Assembly (NCBI RefSeq): GCF_009737085.1
Contig: NZ_WOVL01000002.1
Coordinates: 186,001 to 250,000 of the forward strand
Direction of reading: 5' to 3'
From: Paenibacillus sp. NEAU-GSW1
GTDB lineage: Bacteria; Bacillota; Bacilli; Paenibacillales; Paenibacillaceae
DNA: 64,000 nt
Numbering within the stretch: the stretch's first letter is position 1; every line of letters begins with the position of its first letter. This document shows positions 15,421 to 25,300 of the stretch, in pieces. The notes beneath the pieces were generated by a model. The model was not told the origin of the DNA and ran no database searches. It saw only the letters and a list, made by a program, of their open reading frames with translations. A program made the translations under genes and the position numbers.

Positions 15421-17655
15421 TTGAAAAAATTATTATCGAAATTGCTTCTTCTCCCTCTTGCCGTAAGCTTGCTTATGCCAAGTTTAGTCACCCATGCCAA
15501 TACCAAAACCTCAGCCGATTTCAAAGATTTAGCCGGGGTTGACGACACGCTTAAGGCTAAAATCGATGCTTTGCTTGCCAAGGGTATATTCGACGGTGGC
15601 AGCGGCGACAACTTTGATATCGATGGCAACATGACACGCGCACAAATGGCCAAAATCATTGCAAAAATCTACAACCTCCCGGTTGATTCAACCAATACTA
15701 CATCTTCTTTCTCAGATGTTGGCGGAGAGAACGGCTCTAACGGCTGGGCGATCCCTTTCATTGAAGCCGCTAGAAAGGCGGGGATCATTGATGGGGTCGG
15801 AGATAATAAATTCGAGCCGCGAGACAATGTAACGATCGGACAATTCGCTACAGTGCTGGTCAAGGGTTTAGGCAAAAAGCCGGATATCACACAAACTCCT
15901 TGGTACGCCGATGCGGTGAAGCAAGCGATAGCCAATAAGGTTTTGCCGGATGACATTGACGGAGCTAGGCCCGCTACCCGCCAAGACCTTGTTGTAGGTG
16001 CATATAATGGACTAGGTGCTTTCCAAAATGTGAATAATCCGACCGTCATGTCCGCTAAGGCAATCGGCGCTAAAAAACTACAGGTGGATTTCAACAAGTC
16101 TGCAGGTAATGAAACCGTCAATATTACCGTTCAGAAGGACGGTGCCTCGGTCAGCGCGCAGGCCGCTCCGAGTTCTTCGAGCAGCTATACGCTGACCTTC
16201 TCGGAGCCATTGAAAGAAGGCAAATATACGATAACCGCAAGAATCACCACGAACGCTGAAGTGACCTTAACCGCTAATGTGGATGTAATGAACGAGAAAT
16301 TAACCAAATTAAACTTCAAATATGCATCGGATTATATTCCGATCGCTCCTCGCGTGGCTATACCGGCAGAGGGCTTCAACCAATACGGCGAAGTCATGCA
16401 GCTCACCTCGGCCGATATAACAGTGGCCAGCAATGAAGCTGCCAGCTGGGATGAAGGGCAGCAAGCGGCCATACTGAACACGTCACGCTTGGAACAGAAC
16501 GACCGTGTTTCTCTGAGTATTATTTCCAACAGTGGTGTTTCAGTAAGCAAGATATTCACAATCGATAGCAAATTGCCAACACCTACACCTACATCTACAT
16601 CTACACCAACAGCTACGCCAGTACCAACTTCTACACCGGCATCAACATCAACACCAACAGCTACACCAACAGCTACACCAACAGCTACACCAACAGCTAC
16701 ACCAACAGCGACACCAACAGCGACTCCGACTCCTGCTCCAGAAATTACAGGATATGCAGTTTCTAGCGGCTCTTTTGTTGGATCGACGAAGATAACCTAT
16801 GTTCCTGCAGTCGGAAACAGCTTAAGGATAGTGACAGATTCTTCTCCCATCGACACTCCGGAAGTCGGGGAAAATGCCAGCAGCATCGGCGAAGCATACA
16901 CTTCTGGAGCTGACATCTTGAACGTAACCGAAGGAAGCCACATCGGCTTATACGAAGTAAATGCGTCAGATATTGTAAGCAAGTTCAGCGATATTACGCT
17001 GACTGATTCAGACATCGGAGCAGAGCCGGATGAGTTGCTGTTTACCGATTATTCGGATCTTGTAGCCGGTTCTGCACCGGATACGGCTAAATTCACCGGA
17101 TTGGATCTGCCAGCCGGAGCGACCAACTGGCGTGTAGCAGCATACAGTACGACTGATTTGACACCGGCTGCCGGCAGTGTGTTTAACGGCATTAACTATG
17201 CAGTGAATGACGACATCGATATTAGCGGCAGCAAGACATGGGTTGCGCTTGCAGCTCTTGATGCTTCAAATCGTGTGGTCAGATTTGCCTGGGTGCTATA
17301 TTCGCCTTCCATGCCGACAGACGACATTATTTCCATCGCCCCTGTAGCGAGCGGGGACTTGAACATGCTGATGCTTAATTACGCATCAAATGCATTAGGC
17401 ACGCCTTACCCTGCGGCCAGCGATTTTATCTCTTCCATCGTCATTAATCCGGGTATGCAAGATGAGACTACAGTCGATGTTGGAAGCCTCACAGCCACAT
17501 GGGACGATATTACAAACAGCTTTGTATCCCTCATGTTCAACCAAGTAACGGTCGAGAGCGGAGACATCATCCGCGTCAATTTCGTGCCTGGCGCACTTCT
17601 GGACTATGATGACAATCCAATCTCGCAGACATTCGCCGAAATAGCCGTATCTTAA
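15421..17655 (+). CDS. S-layer homology (SLH) domain protein with TP-rich linker
   Basis: About 744 residues. TTG 15421 fits the AAAGGGG ribosome binding site better than TTG 15415. A signal peptide ([20 protein letters not shown], cleaved after VTHA) is followed by three SLH modules at about residues 30-205 ([45 protein letters not shown]). These usually bind pyruvylated secondary wall polymer. Ig-like segments to about residue 385 lead to a Thr-Pro linker of PTAT repeats, then a C-terminal beta-rich domain of about 300 residues that I do not recognise. Predicted to be a cell-surface protein. A strong terminator follows. Confidence 0.93.
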   Translation: MKKLLSKLLLLPLAVSLLMPSLVTHANTKTSADFKDLAGVDDTLKAKIDALLAKGIFDGGSGDNFDIDGNMTRAQMAKIIAKIYNLPVDSTNTTSSFSDVGGENGSNGWAIPFIEAARKAGIIDGVGDNKFEPRDNVTIGQFATVLVKGLGKKPDITQTPWYADAVKQAIANKVLPDDIDGARPATRQDLVVGAYNGLGAFQNVNNPTVMSAKAIGAKKLQVDFNKSAGNETVNITVQKDGASVSAQAAPSSSSSYTLTFSEPLKEGKYTITARITTNAEVTLTANVDVMNEKLTKLNFKYASDYIPIAPRVAIPAEGFNQYGEVMQLTSADITVASNEAASWDEGQQAAILNTSRLEQNDRVSLSIISNSGVSVSKIFTIDSKLPTPTPTSTSTPTATPVPTSTPASTSTPTATPTATPTATPTATPTATPTATPTPAPEITGYAVSSGSFVGSTKITYVPAVGNSLRIVTDSSPIDTPEVGENASSIGEAYTSGADILNVTEGSHIGLYEVNASDIVSKFSDITLTDSDIGAEPDELLFTDYSDLVAGSAPDTAKFTGLDLPAGATNWRVAAYSTTDLTPAAGSVFNGINYAVNDDIDISGSKTWVALAALDASNRVVRFAWVLYSPSMPTDDIISIAPVASGDLNMLMLNYASNALGTPYPAASDFISSIVINPGMQDETTVDVGSLTATWDDITNSFVSLMFNQVTVESGDIIRVNFVPGALLDYDDNPISQTFAEIAVS
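16579..16740 (+). repeat. In-frame tandem repeat encoding the Thr-Pro linker
   Basis: Six- and twelve-base units of the type ACACCAACAGCT repeat across the linker, most regular from about 16650 to 16735. Each 12-mer encodes TPTA. Length changes in multiples of 12 or 6 would keep the frame. Confidence 0.85.
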
Positions 17656-17669
17656 GGCACGTAAACGAC

Positions 17670-17707
17670 AAAAAGGAAGGCACCCGTTCGCGGGTGCCTT
17701 CCTTTTT
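17670..17707. terminator. Strong bidirectional terminator, TTCG loop
   Basis: A 17-bp perfect stem (17670-17686 with 17691-17707) around TTCG, flanked by A5 and T5. It serves the SLH gene on the plus strand and the convergent amidase gene on the minus strand. Confidence 0.92.
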
Positions 17708-17745
17708 GTTTTTCACTCTCAGGTGAATATTTAAGCAAGGGAATC

Positions 17746-19212
17746 CTAAAGCATCGGCATTCTTCTATGTTTCGTTTTTTGTTCGAACGCATATGCAATT
17801 CGAATAAGCGTCGATTCGCTAAATGCCGTTCCTGCGAAGGTAATGCCGAAAGCTCTCCCATTCTCTTGGAAGCCCGCAGGCACTGCAATGGACGGGTAAC
17901 CCGCTTTAGCGCTTAGATCAGCGCCGACGTAAGATGGAAACAGAATCGCGTCCAATCCATACTTTTTCAACGCATAATCAATACCCTTGTTTTGTGAATC
18001 ATATAAATCCGTAATAGATTCTAAAATATACGTCTGACTCTTTAAAGAAGGAGCTAGCTGCGAGCGATATTCCAATGCATCTTGTCCGTATTTCAAAGCC
18101 TTGTCGGCATGCTGCTCATTCCATTGGATCAATTCATTCAGATTATGGACAGGAAGATGTGCGGGAAGACTTTGCAAATAATGTTCGACGGAATGGGCAA
18201 ATTCATAATTCACTTTGTTGTATTCCCATTCTCTATTGAACGAGGGGATTTCAATATTTTCGATTACGTTGGCTCCTGATGCTTTAAGTACGTCCACAGC
18301 TTCGTTAAATAATTTTTCATCATATTCGCCGATATCACAGTATTTCTCTGGAGGAGCGCTTCTGAAAACACCTATAGTTGCCTTACATAACCCATCTGCA
18401 TCTAAAAATGCGGTGTAGTCCAAATCAGAATGCGCATTCTTCCACGTAGCAGGGTCATCCTTATCTTTTCCTGCAAGAGCGCTTAATAAGATAGCTGCAT
18501 CTGTCACAGTCTTTGCCATAGGTCCAGCTGTATCCTGGGAATAGCTCCACGGAATAATTCCTGAACGGCTGATCAAACCTACGGTTGGCTTAATGCCAAC
18601 TATAGCATTCTGCACCGCGGGGCTTAAAATAGAGGCAGAGGTCTCCGTCCCCACTGCGACAGCAGTAAAATTCGCAGCTACGGATGCGCCAGATCCCGTA
18701 CTGGATCCACCGGGAAAATGATCCCCATATGGATTTTTAGTTTGTCCCCCGATCGAACTATATCCGGCCCACATGGATGACGACATTCCATTGGCCCATT
18801 CGGTTAAATTCGTTTTTCCTAGAATAATAGCCCCTGCATTCCTTAGCTGTTGGACCAGGAAAGCATCCCTTGAGCTTACATGGTGTTCCAGAGCTAAGGC
18901 TCCTGCACTTGTACGCATTTTATCTTTTGTTTCGATATTCCCCTTCAATAGTACAGGCACACCATGAAGACGGCTTCTTGCTCCCGTAACTTTTCTTTCT
19001 TGATCTAATGCTTCCGCAATAAATATCGCATCCGGATTCATTTCCATGATCGAATTGATCACAGGGCCTCCCTGGTCGAACACAGCAATGCGATACATGT
19101 AATACATCACTAGCTCCCGCGATGTAACTTCTCCCTTGTCGAATGCATCCTGTAACTCCAATATCGTTGCTTCCTCGCTATTCCAATTTGGCAAGCCAAA
19201 AACATTTTCCAT
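17746..19212 (-). CDS. Amidase-signature family hydrolase
   Basis: About 488 residues from ATG 19212 (MENVFGLPNWN); an AGTAGG ribosome binding site precedes it, and GTG 19221 is an alternative. Amidase-signature residues are all present: lysine in PVLLKGNIETKD, cis-serine in the glycine-serine loop PGGSSTGSGASVAANFTA, and nucleophile serine in ETSASILSPA. Family members hydrolyse C-N amide bonds. The absence of GatA-like context and the orphan position suggest a catabolic or detoxifying amidase. No signal peptide, so probably cytoplasmic. Confidence 0.93.
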   Translation of the reverse strand: MENVFGLPNWNSEEATILELQDAFDKGEVTSRELVMYYMYRIAVFDQGGPVINSIMEMNPDAIFIAEALDQERKVTGARSRLHGVPVLLKGNIETKDKMRTSAGALALEHHVSSRDAFLVQQLRNAGAIILGKTNLTEWANGMSSSMWAGYSSIGGQTKNPYGDHFPGGSSTGSGASVAANFTAVAVGTETSASILSPAVQNAIVGIKPTVGLISRSGIIPWSYSQDTAGPMAKTVTDAAILLSALAGKDKDDPATWKNAHSDLDYTAFLDADGLCKATIGVFRSAPPEKYCDIGEYDEKLFNEAVDVLKASGANVIENIEIPSFNREWEYNKVNYEFAHSVEHYLQSLPAHLPVHNLNELIQWNEQHADKALKYGQDALEYRSQLAPSLKSQTYILESITDLYDSQNKGIDYALKKYGLDAILFPSYVGADLSAKAGYPSIAVPAGFQENGRAFGITFAGTAFSESTLIRIAYAFEQKTKHRRMPML

Positions 19213-19328
19213 ATTGAGCACCTACTTTCGCTGTCTGGATTGTAATCCTACATCCAATGTCTTTAATTATAAAATTCAATTCTGATTATGATATATAACA
19301 AATAAATACTACTCGTTTTATACATAAA

Positions 19329-19358
19329 AAGGCTTGCCGGAAAAGTCCGACAAGCCTT
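19329..19358 (-). terminator. Terminator of the CD3324-type gene
   Basis: AAGGCTTG-CCGGA and TCCG-ACAAGCCTT pair; on the minus strand the stem is followed by TTTTT. Confidence 0.8.
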
Positions 19359-19366
19359 ATGAGCTA

Positions 19367-19633
19367 TCACTTTTTTGAATAAACGATTTTTTTGATGCTA
19401 TCAGGCGAGAGACTGAACAATTGTGACAGCTGTTCAATCGACAATCCCTCATCGAAATGTTGGCGGATTTGGCCGTTTCTAACGATCAAATAGGCTCTGT
19501 TCCCCGACTTTTCTCCCCACTTTTTACGCGAGCCTTCTGAGTTGGGGATGTATATCATTCGACCTTGCACATACTTCTGTATTTCCTTTAACAGGTCTTC
19601 TGGAAGTACAGCTTCAGCACTTGTATAGTTCAA
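19367..19633 (-). CDS. CD3324-type small HTH protein
   Basis: 88 residues from TTG 19633 with AAGGAG upstream. Pattern VLPEDLLKEIQKYVQGRMIY, IPNSEGSRKKWGEKSG, then a C-terminal helix-turn-helix (GLSIEQLSQLFSLSPDSIKK). This is the layout of the small CD3324-type family related to Mor-like activators, common in Firmicutes and of uncharacterised function. It is a monocistronic unit with its own terminator. Probably DNA-binding; target unknown. Confidence 0.85.
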   Translation of the reverse strand: MNYTSAEAVLPEDLLKEIQKYVQGRMIYIPNSEGSRKKWGEKSGNRAYLIVRNGQIRQHFDEGLSIEQLSQLFSLSPDSIKKIVYSKK

Positions 19634-19883
19634 AATAGATCTACTCCTTAAAATAAAAATGAATTTTAAGGCAGCAAAATCTATACTATTCGAAAGCTAG
19701 CGGTTACTATTATGCTCCATGCAATCAACCGCCATAGTCATAATATAGACTTTGCATGGAGCTTTCCATTTGCGATTTTTGGACTCATTCTGCGACCTCC
19801 CTTTCGTGCTTTAACAATTAACTTCATTCATTATGCTTTCTATCATTATTCTATAGTTTTCCATTCATTCCTTCTTACTCTCG

Positions 19884-19993
19884 TTAGTTGCTGCCGCCAA
19901 ATACAAGGACAAAACCGTCTGGATCTGATACCGCGAACTCCATCCGCCGCATGTTCCCCATATCCTCAAGCTCAAGCTCAGCTCTCAACCGTC
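19884..19993 (-). pseudogene. VOC/glyoxalase-type protein, C-terminal remnant
   Basis: On the minus strand the frame reads VRRLRAELELEDMGNMRRME, then FAVSDPDGFVLVFGGSN and a stop (19884-19886). The ..EFAV.DPDG..L.FG ending is typical of VOC/glyoxalase-like proteins. The N-terminal two thirds are replaced by the 3' end of the anti-sigma gene, which is fused at about 19994. The rest of 19634-19883 shows no gene I can support. Confidence 0.7.
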
Positions 19994-21643
19994 TTACTCC
20001 GAAATACGAATTTCTGCCTTTCTAAGCGGATCGGTCCAAACATAGAGGAATGGACTCAACAAGAGATCCCCCTCCGGCACATCCTGATACCGTTCGATTG
20101 TTTTGTTTGTTCCGTTTCCGCCAGGCGGTTTCGGGTTCATTTCAGATAATATATGTTCTTCTCCAGACACGAGATACGACTGGGTAATGCCGCGGAAATT
20201 CGTATCCGGCGATGATGATTCAACAATCAGATCCTGACCCTCCATATAATAGGTAAAAGTGACAGGGAAGCCTTGAAGCTCTGTGCTAACCTGCTGAGCA
20301 GCGGAATTAGGCGATGTTAGCTGCAGCAACTGATCAGCCGGCGCCTTGTCTTGAATTCTCGGTTCTGACAGTGTCAAGCTCATCGGCACGTTCGACCAGT
20401 CCTTATACCATTCGGGGGATTCAAAACTCAGGTACCCGCCGCTTCCGTCATCCTCGAGCCAACCGCCGCCCTCGATATCTTGCCCATTGATATGCAAGAC
20501 GGCTTTATCGTACCGGATCGTCGGGAAATTAAAATTGCCACTTGACTTATCATCATACGTCAAACGAATTTCCAACGGCGTTATAACAAGCTCTTTGAAA
20601 GCCATTACCGAATCATTCGTTACTACAGATGGATCTAAGTCTTTACGATAAATGGCTTGACTCGCTTTTTTCCCGTCCGCTTCAAAAGCGAAATCCCACG
20701 TCCCGATCCGTCTTTCCGCTTCAGCCAGATACGACAATCCCAAGGTAGATTTGCTTAATTGTTCGTCCGAGATTTCAAAGGTTTCTTGAAGCACCGCTCG
20801 GCCATCTTCTGAAGACGATAAAACAGCTGAATATTTCGACTTCAATGTCGTGCCATCGTTAGCAAATACCAAATGCGGACCGTTTGTTAAGGACGAATCC
20901 GTGGCATCTAATTCGTAACGGATGGTAAGAGCACTGCCTTCTCGAATGAGTGAAGTAACGGCTAACCGAGAATACTCGGGATCGGAAAGGCTAAAGCTTT
21001 TCTTTTCGATGTCGGCCGGATTCGCCGTTACTTTAATAAAATTGTAATTATAGAAAACGAGATCTTGAACATGGAGCTTATAGTCCAACGAACGATCTTT
21101 CAACTGATTTTCCGTACGCAGTATGCCGATCATTTGATCGTTTTCTGCCGCCCTTTCCAGCTGCGTGTCAACGTGATAAGCGACTCCGCTTTCGTCGGTC
21201 AGTTTCACTTGTCCGAAATCGATAAAATCATAGGCAGGAACGTTTTTCATTTCAAGTTGAAAAGGAACATTCATCAATTGATCATCCGTAACAACCCCCT
21301 TTAAGGTAAGGGAAGCATGATTACTTGTAGCCGTAAGATTAAGCCGTTCCCCCAATCCGACCGTCAAAGCATTCATCGTGCTTTCGCCTCGCCAGAGCTG
21401 TTCCCAGTTCAAGTTCATGCTAGCCATAACAGGCACCGCAATAAGGAATGAACATGCAACGGCGGCCGTAATAAATTTTTTCTTACGCATTGTTGCCCCG
21501 TAAAGATTACGTTTGTCTGGCTTTTTCTCTGCGTTAGCAGTGAGTTGCAGTTGAATTCGGCTCCACATGGCCTCGAAATCGGGCGTATCGATACGATCGC
21601 TGATTACCTTGCGTTTCATTTGTTCCTCCAAGGATTTATTCAT
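19994..21643 (-). CDS. DUF4179-domain anti-sigma-type membrane protein
   Basis: 549 residues. A cytoplasmic N-terminal segment of about 50 residues is followed by one TM (FITAAVACSFLIAVPVMASM) and a large extracytoplasmic beta-rich domain of the DUF4179 type (LNLTATSNHASLTLKGVVTD). Start ATG 21643 overlaps the stop of the sigma factor gene by 4 nt (ATGA), a standard ECF sigma/anti-sigma arrangement. Inference: it holds the sigma factor inactive until an envelope signal is sensed. The 3' end abuts a VOC remnant, so an old deletion may have trimmed the downstream region. Confidence 0.9.
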   Translation of the reverse strand: MNKSLEEQMKRKVISDRIDTPDFEAMWSRIQLQLTANAEKKPDKRNLYGATMRKKKFITAAVACSFLIAVPVMASMNLNWEQLWRGESTMNALTVGLGERLNLTATSNHASLTLKGVVTDDQLMNVPFQLEMKNVPAYDFIDFGQVKLTDESGVAYHVDTQLERAAENDQMIGILRTENQLKDRSLDYKLHVQDLVFYNYNFIKVTANPADIEKKSFSLSDPEYSRLAVTSLIREGSALTIRYELDATDSSLTNGPHLVFANDGTTLKSKYSAVLSSSEDGRAVLQETFEISDEQLSKSTLGLSYLAEAERRIGTWDFAFEADGKKASQAIYRKDLDPSVVTNDSVMAFKELVITPLEIRLTYDDKSSGNFNFPTIRYDKAVLHINGQDIEGGGWLEDDGSGGYLSFESPEWYKDWSNVPMSLTLSEPRIQDKAPADQLLQLTSPNSAAQQVSTELQGFPVTFTYYMEGQDLIVESSSPDTNFRGITQSYLVSGEEHILSEMNPKPPGGNGTNKTIERYQDVPEGDLLLSPFLYVWTDPLRKAEIRISE

Positions 21644-22161
21644 ATCATTTGACTCTCCTTCTCTTGAAAATAGGTTGCCGAATCCGTATCTTTCTTCAGC
21701 GATGAAATCCCTTTGTTTAAACGTGATTTAACCGTTCCTACCGGAATATTCAGCGCCTGGGCTATGTCTTGCAAGGATAAGTCATTGACGAATCGAAGAA
21801 CCATGACGCACCTGATTTTGATCGGTAAGTTTTCTAGTAACTGAACTACCTCCGTCATGTGTATTTTTCTCTCAATAATTTCTTCGGTACTTTCAGAGAA
21901 CCGGGGACGAAATTTAAGAAAAGAAAGCTTTTCTTTTCGCGCACCTCTGTTTCGTCGATCCAAAAAGGTTTTGCACCGGTTCATTGCAATTTTCAAGAGC
22001 CACGATTTTTCTTGCGATATCCCGCTCCGATCGCTTTGTAATGCCGTTATAAAAACGTCCTGGCACACATCTTCCGCATCATTCTTATCGTGCAACATAT
22101 AGAAGCAAAGACGGTACACATCTAACCGGTATGCCTCGAAGAGCTCTCTGTCCGTTTTCAA
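21640..22161 (-). CDS. ECF-type RNA polymerase sigma factor
   Basis: 173 residues, normal for the family. Region 2 reads VYRLCFYMLHDKNDAEDVCQ, DVF and continues to KSWLLKIAMNRCKTFLDRR; region 4 reads LENLPIKIRCVMVLRFVNDL, SLQDIAQALNIPVGTVKSRL, NKG. It is cotranscribed and overlaps with the DUF4179 anti-sigma gene downstream. It probably directs transcription of its own operon in response to envelope signals; a candidate ECF promoter lies just upstream. Confidence 0.95.
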   Translation of the reverse strand: MKTDRELFEAYRLDVYRLCFYMLHDKNDAEDVCQDVFITALQSDRSGISQEKSWLLKIAMNRCKTFLDRRNRGARKEKLSFLKFRPRFSESTEEIIERKIHMTEVVQLLENLPIKIRCVMVLRFVNDLSLQDIAQALNIPVGTVKSRLNKGISSLKKDTDSATYFQEKESQMI

Positions 22162-22202
22162 CCCTTACACCCCCCATCCTTGAATTGTGATTGCGTATAT
22201 AA

Positions 22203-22228
22203 GACCAACAACTGCATTTTTGGGTTCA
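22203..22228 (-). promoter_or_regulatory. Candidate ECF-sigma promoter
   Basis: Minus-strand TGAACCC (22222-22228) and GTC (22203-22205) are spaced like -35 and -10 elements of ECF promoters (TGAAC...CGTC). They lie about 40 nt upstream of the sigma gene, as expected for autoregulation. Confidence 0.4.
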
Positions 22229-22275
22229 TTTCTCTCAGCAATTAAAAATACCATATTTTAGAATCATTTTTCACT

Positions 22276-22323
22276 AAAAAATAAAGATCCCTTCAAAGGT
22301 GCTCGAAGGGATCTTTATTTTTT
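22276..22323. terminator. Strong bidirectional terminator
   Basis: A 19-bp stem (22276-22294 with 22305-22323, core AAAGATCCCTTC/GAAGGGATCTTT) flanked by A and T runs. It ends the FN3-repeat protein gene on the minus strand. Confidence 0.92.
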
Positions 22324-25300
22324 TTATTTTTGGATTTTGACGGTTGTTTGTCCGACTACCAGAATGCCGTTGACATATCCGCGGAAATGCAGCGTAACCT
22401 CGGAGCCCGTCCAATTGAAGTCGGAACGCTCAAACTTAAATTGGCCCAGCTTCGCCTGATTGTAATAGCCATTATTACTATTGAGTGCTTTCACGCCGTT
22501 TAGCGTAGCGCTATCCAGATCGAAGCCCTGAGTGTCATACCCATTCGGCAAGTCTACACGAACGGTGAACACTCCTTTATTGCCTTTGATGACAATCGGA
22601 GTTACCGTAATGGAAGCCTGCAGGAATACCGCAAACTGCTTTTTCAAGGTCGTGGTATGGCCCGCAGCATCGGTAACGGTGACAGTGACGGTGTAGATTC
22701 CCGGTTTATTCGCGACCCATTCGCCGCCGTTCGCGACTGTCGTTTCCGTCGTCGAATCCGGTCCCAAGACGGTCATTTTCTCGTAGGCTACTCCCGAAAG
22801 CTTATCGGTCGCCGTGTAAGTCAATTTCAGCGCCGTTCCTGCCTTCACCTCTTCATTGAGATCCATCGTAACGACTGGCGCGGACTTGTCGATTTTGACG
22901 ACGGCCGTATTTACCGTTTCGATGTTGCCCTCCTTATCCACCGAGTAAAATGCAATTTGGTGGATGCCTTCATTGCGGACCGTGAACGATGCGCCCTCTA
23001 TATAAGGCGCTCCGTCAACCGAGTAGTACGTCTTCGCTACGCCGCTTTGCGCATCCGTTGCAGTTAATGTAACGGCGACATCCTCTTTCGACCATGTCGA
23101 TGGAACGTTGGAAGCGGTCACCGGCGCCGTGCCGTCGACTTTCACTTCGATCGTGTGCTCGGCTTCTTTATTGCCCGCTTGATCCATCGAGTAGAATCGG
23201 ATTTGATGAACGCCGTCGCTGCTTACTGTGATCGTGCTGCCTTCCCGGTAATCGGAAGCATCGATGGCGTAGTATGTTTTAGCTGTCCCGCTAAGTGTGT
23301 CTGTTGCAGTCAACTTTACAGTCGCTTCATTCTGGTTCCAACCTTCAAGAGCAATCGAAGTCGTCACCGGTGCGGTTTTATCGATCTTAACCTCGATCGT
23401 ATGGGCCGTTTCCTTGTTGCCGACTTTATCCACCGAGTAGAACGAGACCTTGTTCACGCCTTCTTGGTCGACCGCAACGGAAGTACCCGCTGCATATTCT
23501 CCGCCGTTCAAGGAATAGAACGTACCTGCGACTCCCGTCTCGTTATCCGTTGCCGACAACGTAACGATCTGACTTAGATTGGTCCAACCAGCCAGCGTGT
23601 TCTCCGCGATGGTCACCGGAGCTTCCGTATCGACAATCAGCTTGGCGATAACGATATTGGAAGGACTCGATTCGCCGAACGAATTGCTGTAAGAAGAAAC
23701 ATAATATTCATGGTCGCTATAGGACAGATCCGAAACCGTGAAAGACAAATTATTTACATTCTCCGCCAGCAATACCGGCTGCCCGTCGACTATTTCGTAG
23801 ACATTATACCCGTTGGCATAGGTGACGAAATTCCAGGAAATCCGGGCGCTCGTATCGCTTAACAACTTAATCGCGGCAACCGGAGGCTCCATAATCGGGA
23901 ATACAATATTCTCGGTCACCCGATTCGAAGATGCCGATTCGCCAAAACGCGTGCTATAAGCCGTTACTTCGAATGAATGTACTTTTTCCGACAAGTTGTA
24001 CACTTTGAAGCTTAGAGCCGTACCTGTATAAATCAGCTGTCTGTTTCCGCTCGTAACATCATATACGCGATATTCATTGGCCCAAGCAACCGATGGCCAA
24101 GTCAGCGTAATATTGTTGGCGTTAAATACAGTCCCTGTCACGACAGGAGGCTGAACGACAGGCCATACCAGTTCAAAGTCGGCGGCGGCTCCGATCGGAG
24201 ATTCGCCAAAGCGGCTGCTGTACGAATGAACCACGTAACCGTAGTCGCCGGCCGGCATGTTGACGTATGTCGCGGTCGTGCCGGTTACCGTGCTTTTCAA
24301 CACTTTCTGCCCGTCTACTACTTGATAGACCCGATAGGCCGTCGCATAGGTTGCGGCATTCCATTTCAACGTAATGTCGTTCCCGTTCGCAACGGTTTTC
24401 GTCAAGTTGCCCGGCGCCTGCATGACCGGCCAGTCCAACGTAAATTGGAGCTCGGCGCCTTCCGGCGATTCGCCGAAACGATTGCTGTAGGATCTCACCA
24501 CATAGCTATAATCGCCTTCTGGCAGATTGGTGAATGTGACCGTCGTCCCGGCCTGCGTTTTCACTAGCACTTCCTCTCCGTCAACAACTTGATACAGGTT
24601 ATAAGCCGTATCGTAGGCGACGGCATTCCACTTCAAGGTAATATCATTGCCGTTCGAAATGGTCTTTATAAAGCCGCCTGGCGTCTGCATAATCGGGAAT
24701 ACAAGAGTAAACGAAAGCTCGCTTCCCGCGGATTCGCCAAAACGATCGCTGTAGGATCTTACTACATAGCTGTAATCGCCTTCAGGCATATTGGTGAACG
24801 TTACCGTCGTCCCGGTCTGTGTTTTCACCAGCACTTCCTGTCCGTCAACAAGTTGATACAGCTTGTATGCCGTTGCATAAGCAACTGCATTCCATTTCAA
24901 GGTCAGGTCATTGCCGTTGGCAACGCTTTTCGTGAAATTAGCAGGCGGCTGCATATCCGTATTGTCAAGCGTTAAGGTCAACTGGCTGCCTTCCGTCGAT
25001 TCTCCGAAGCGGTTGCTCACGGCATTCACGATATAAGTGTGCTCGCCGGATTTTACGTTCGTTTGTGTCGAGCTAAGCGTCGTAACCGAGCTCATCAGAA
25101 CCTTCTGACCGTCAACCAATTCATACACTCGATAGGAATTGGCGTAAGTGACAGCGGTCCAAGTCAGGACGATATCGTTTCCGTTTTGAATTCTGTAAGC
25201 AAAATTGCCCGGTGCGGCCACTGTCGGAAAATCAAGCGCAAAATTGATTTCTGCGCCTTCCGGCGACTCGCCCAAAATAGACGAAACGGAGTGAATCTCG

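Noticed and set aside
16579..16740. TPTA repeat as a CRISPR-like or satellite array
   Set aside because: It is in frame, unspaced and encodes a Thr-Pro linker typical of surface proteins.
19712..20149. 145-codon plus-strand frame
   Set aside because: Composition is unlike a protein, no RBS, and half of it is antisense to the DUF4179 gene and the VOC remnant.
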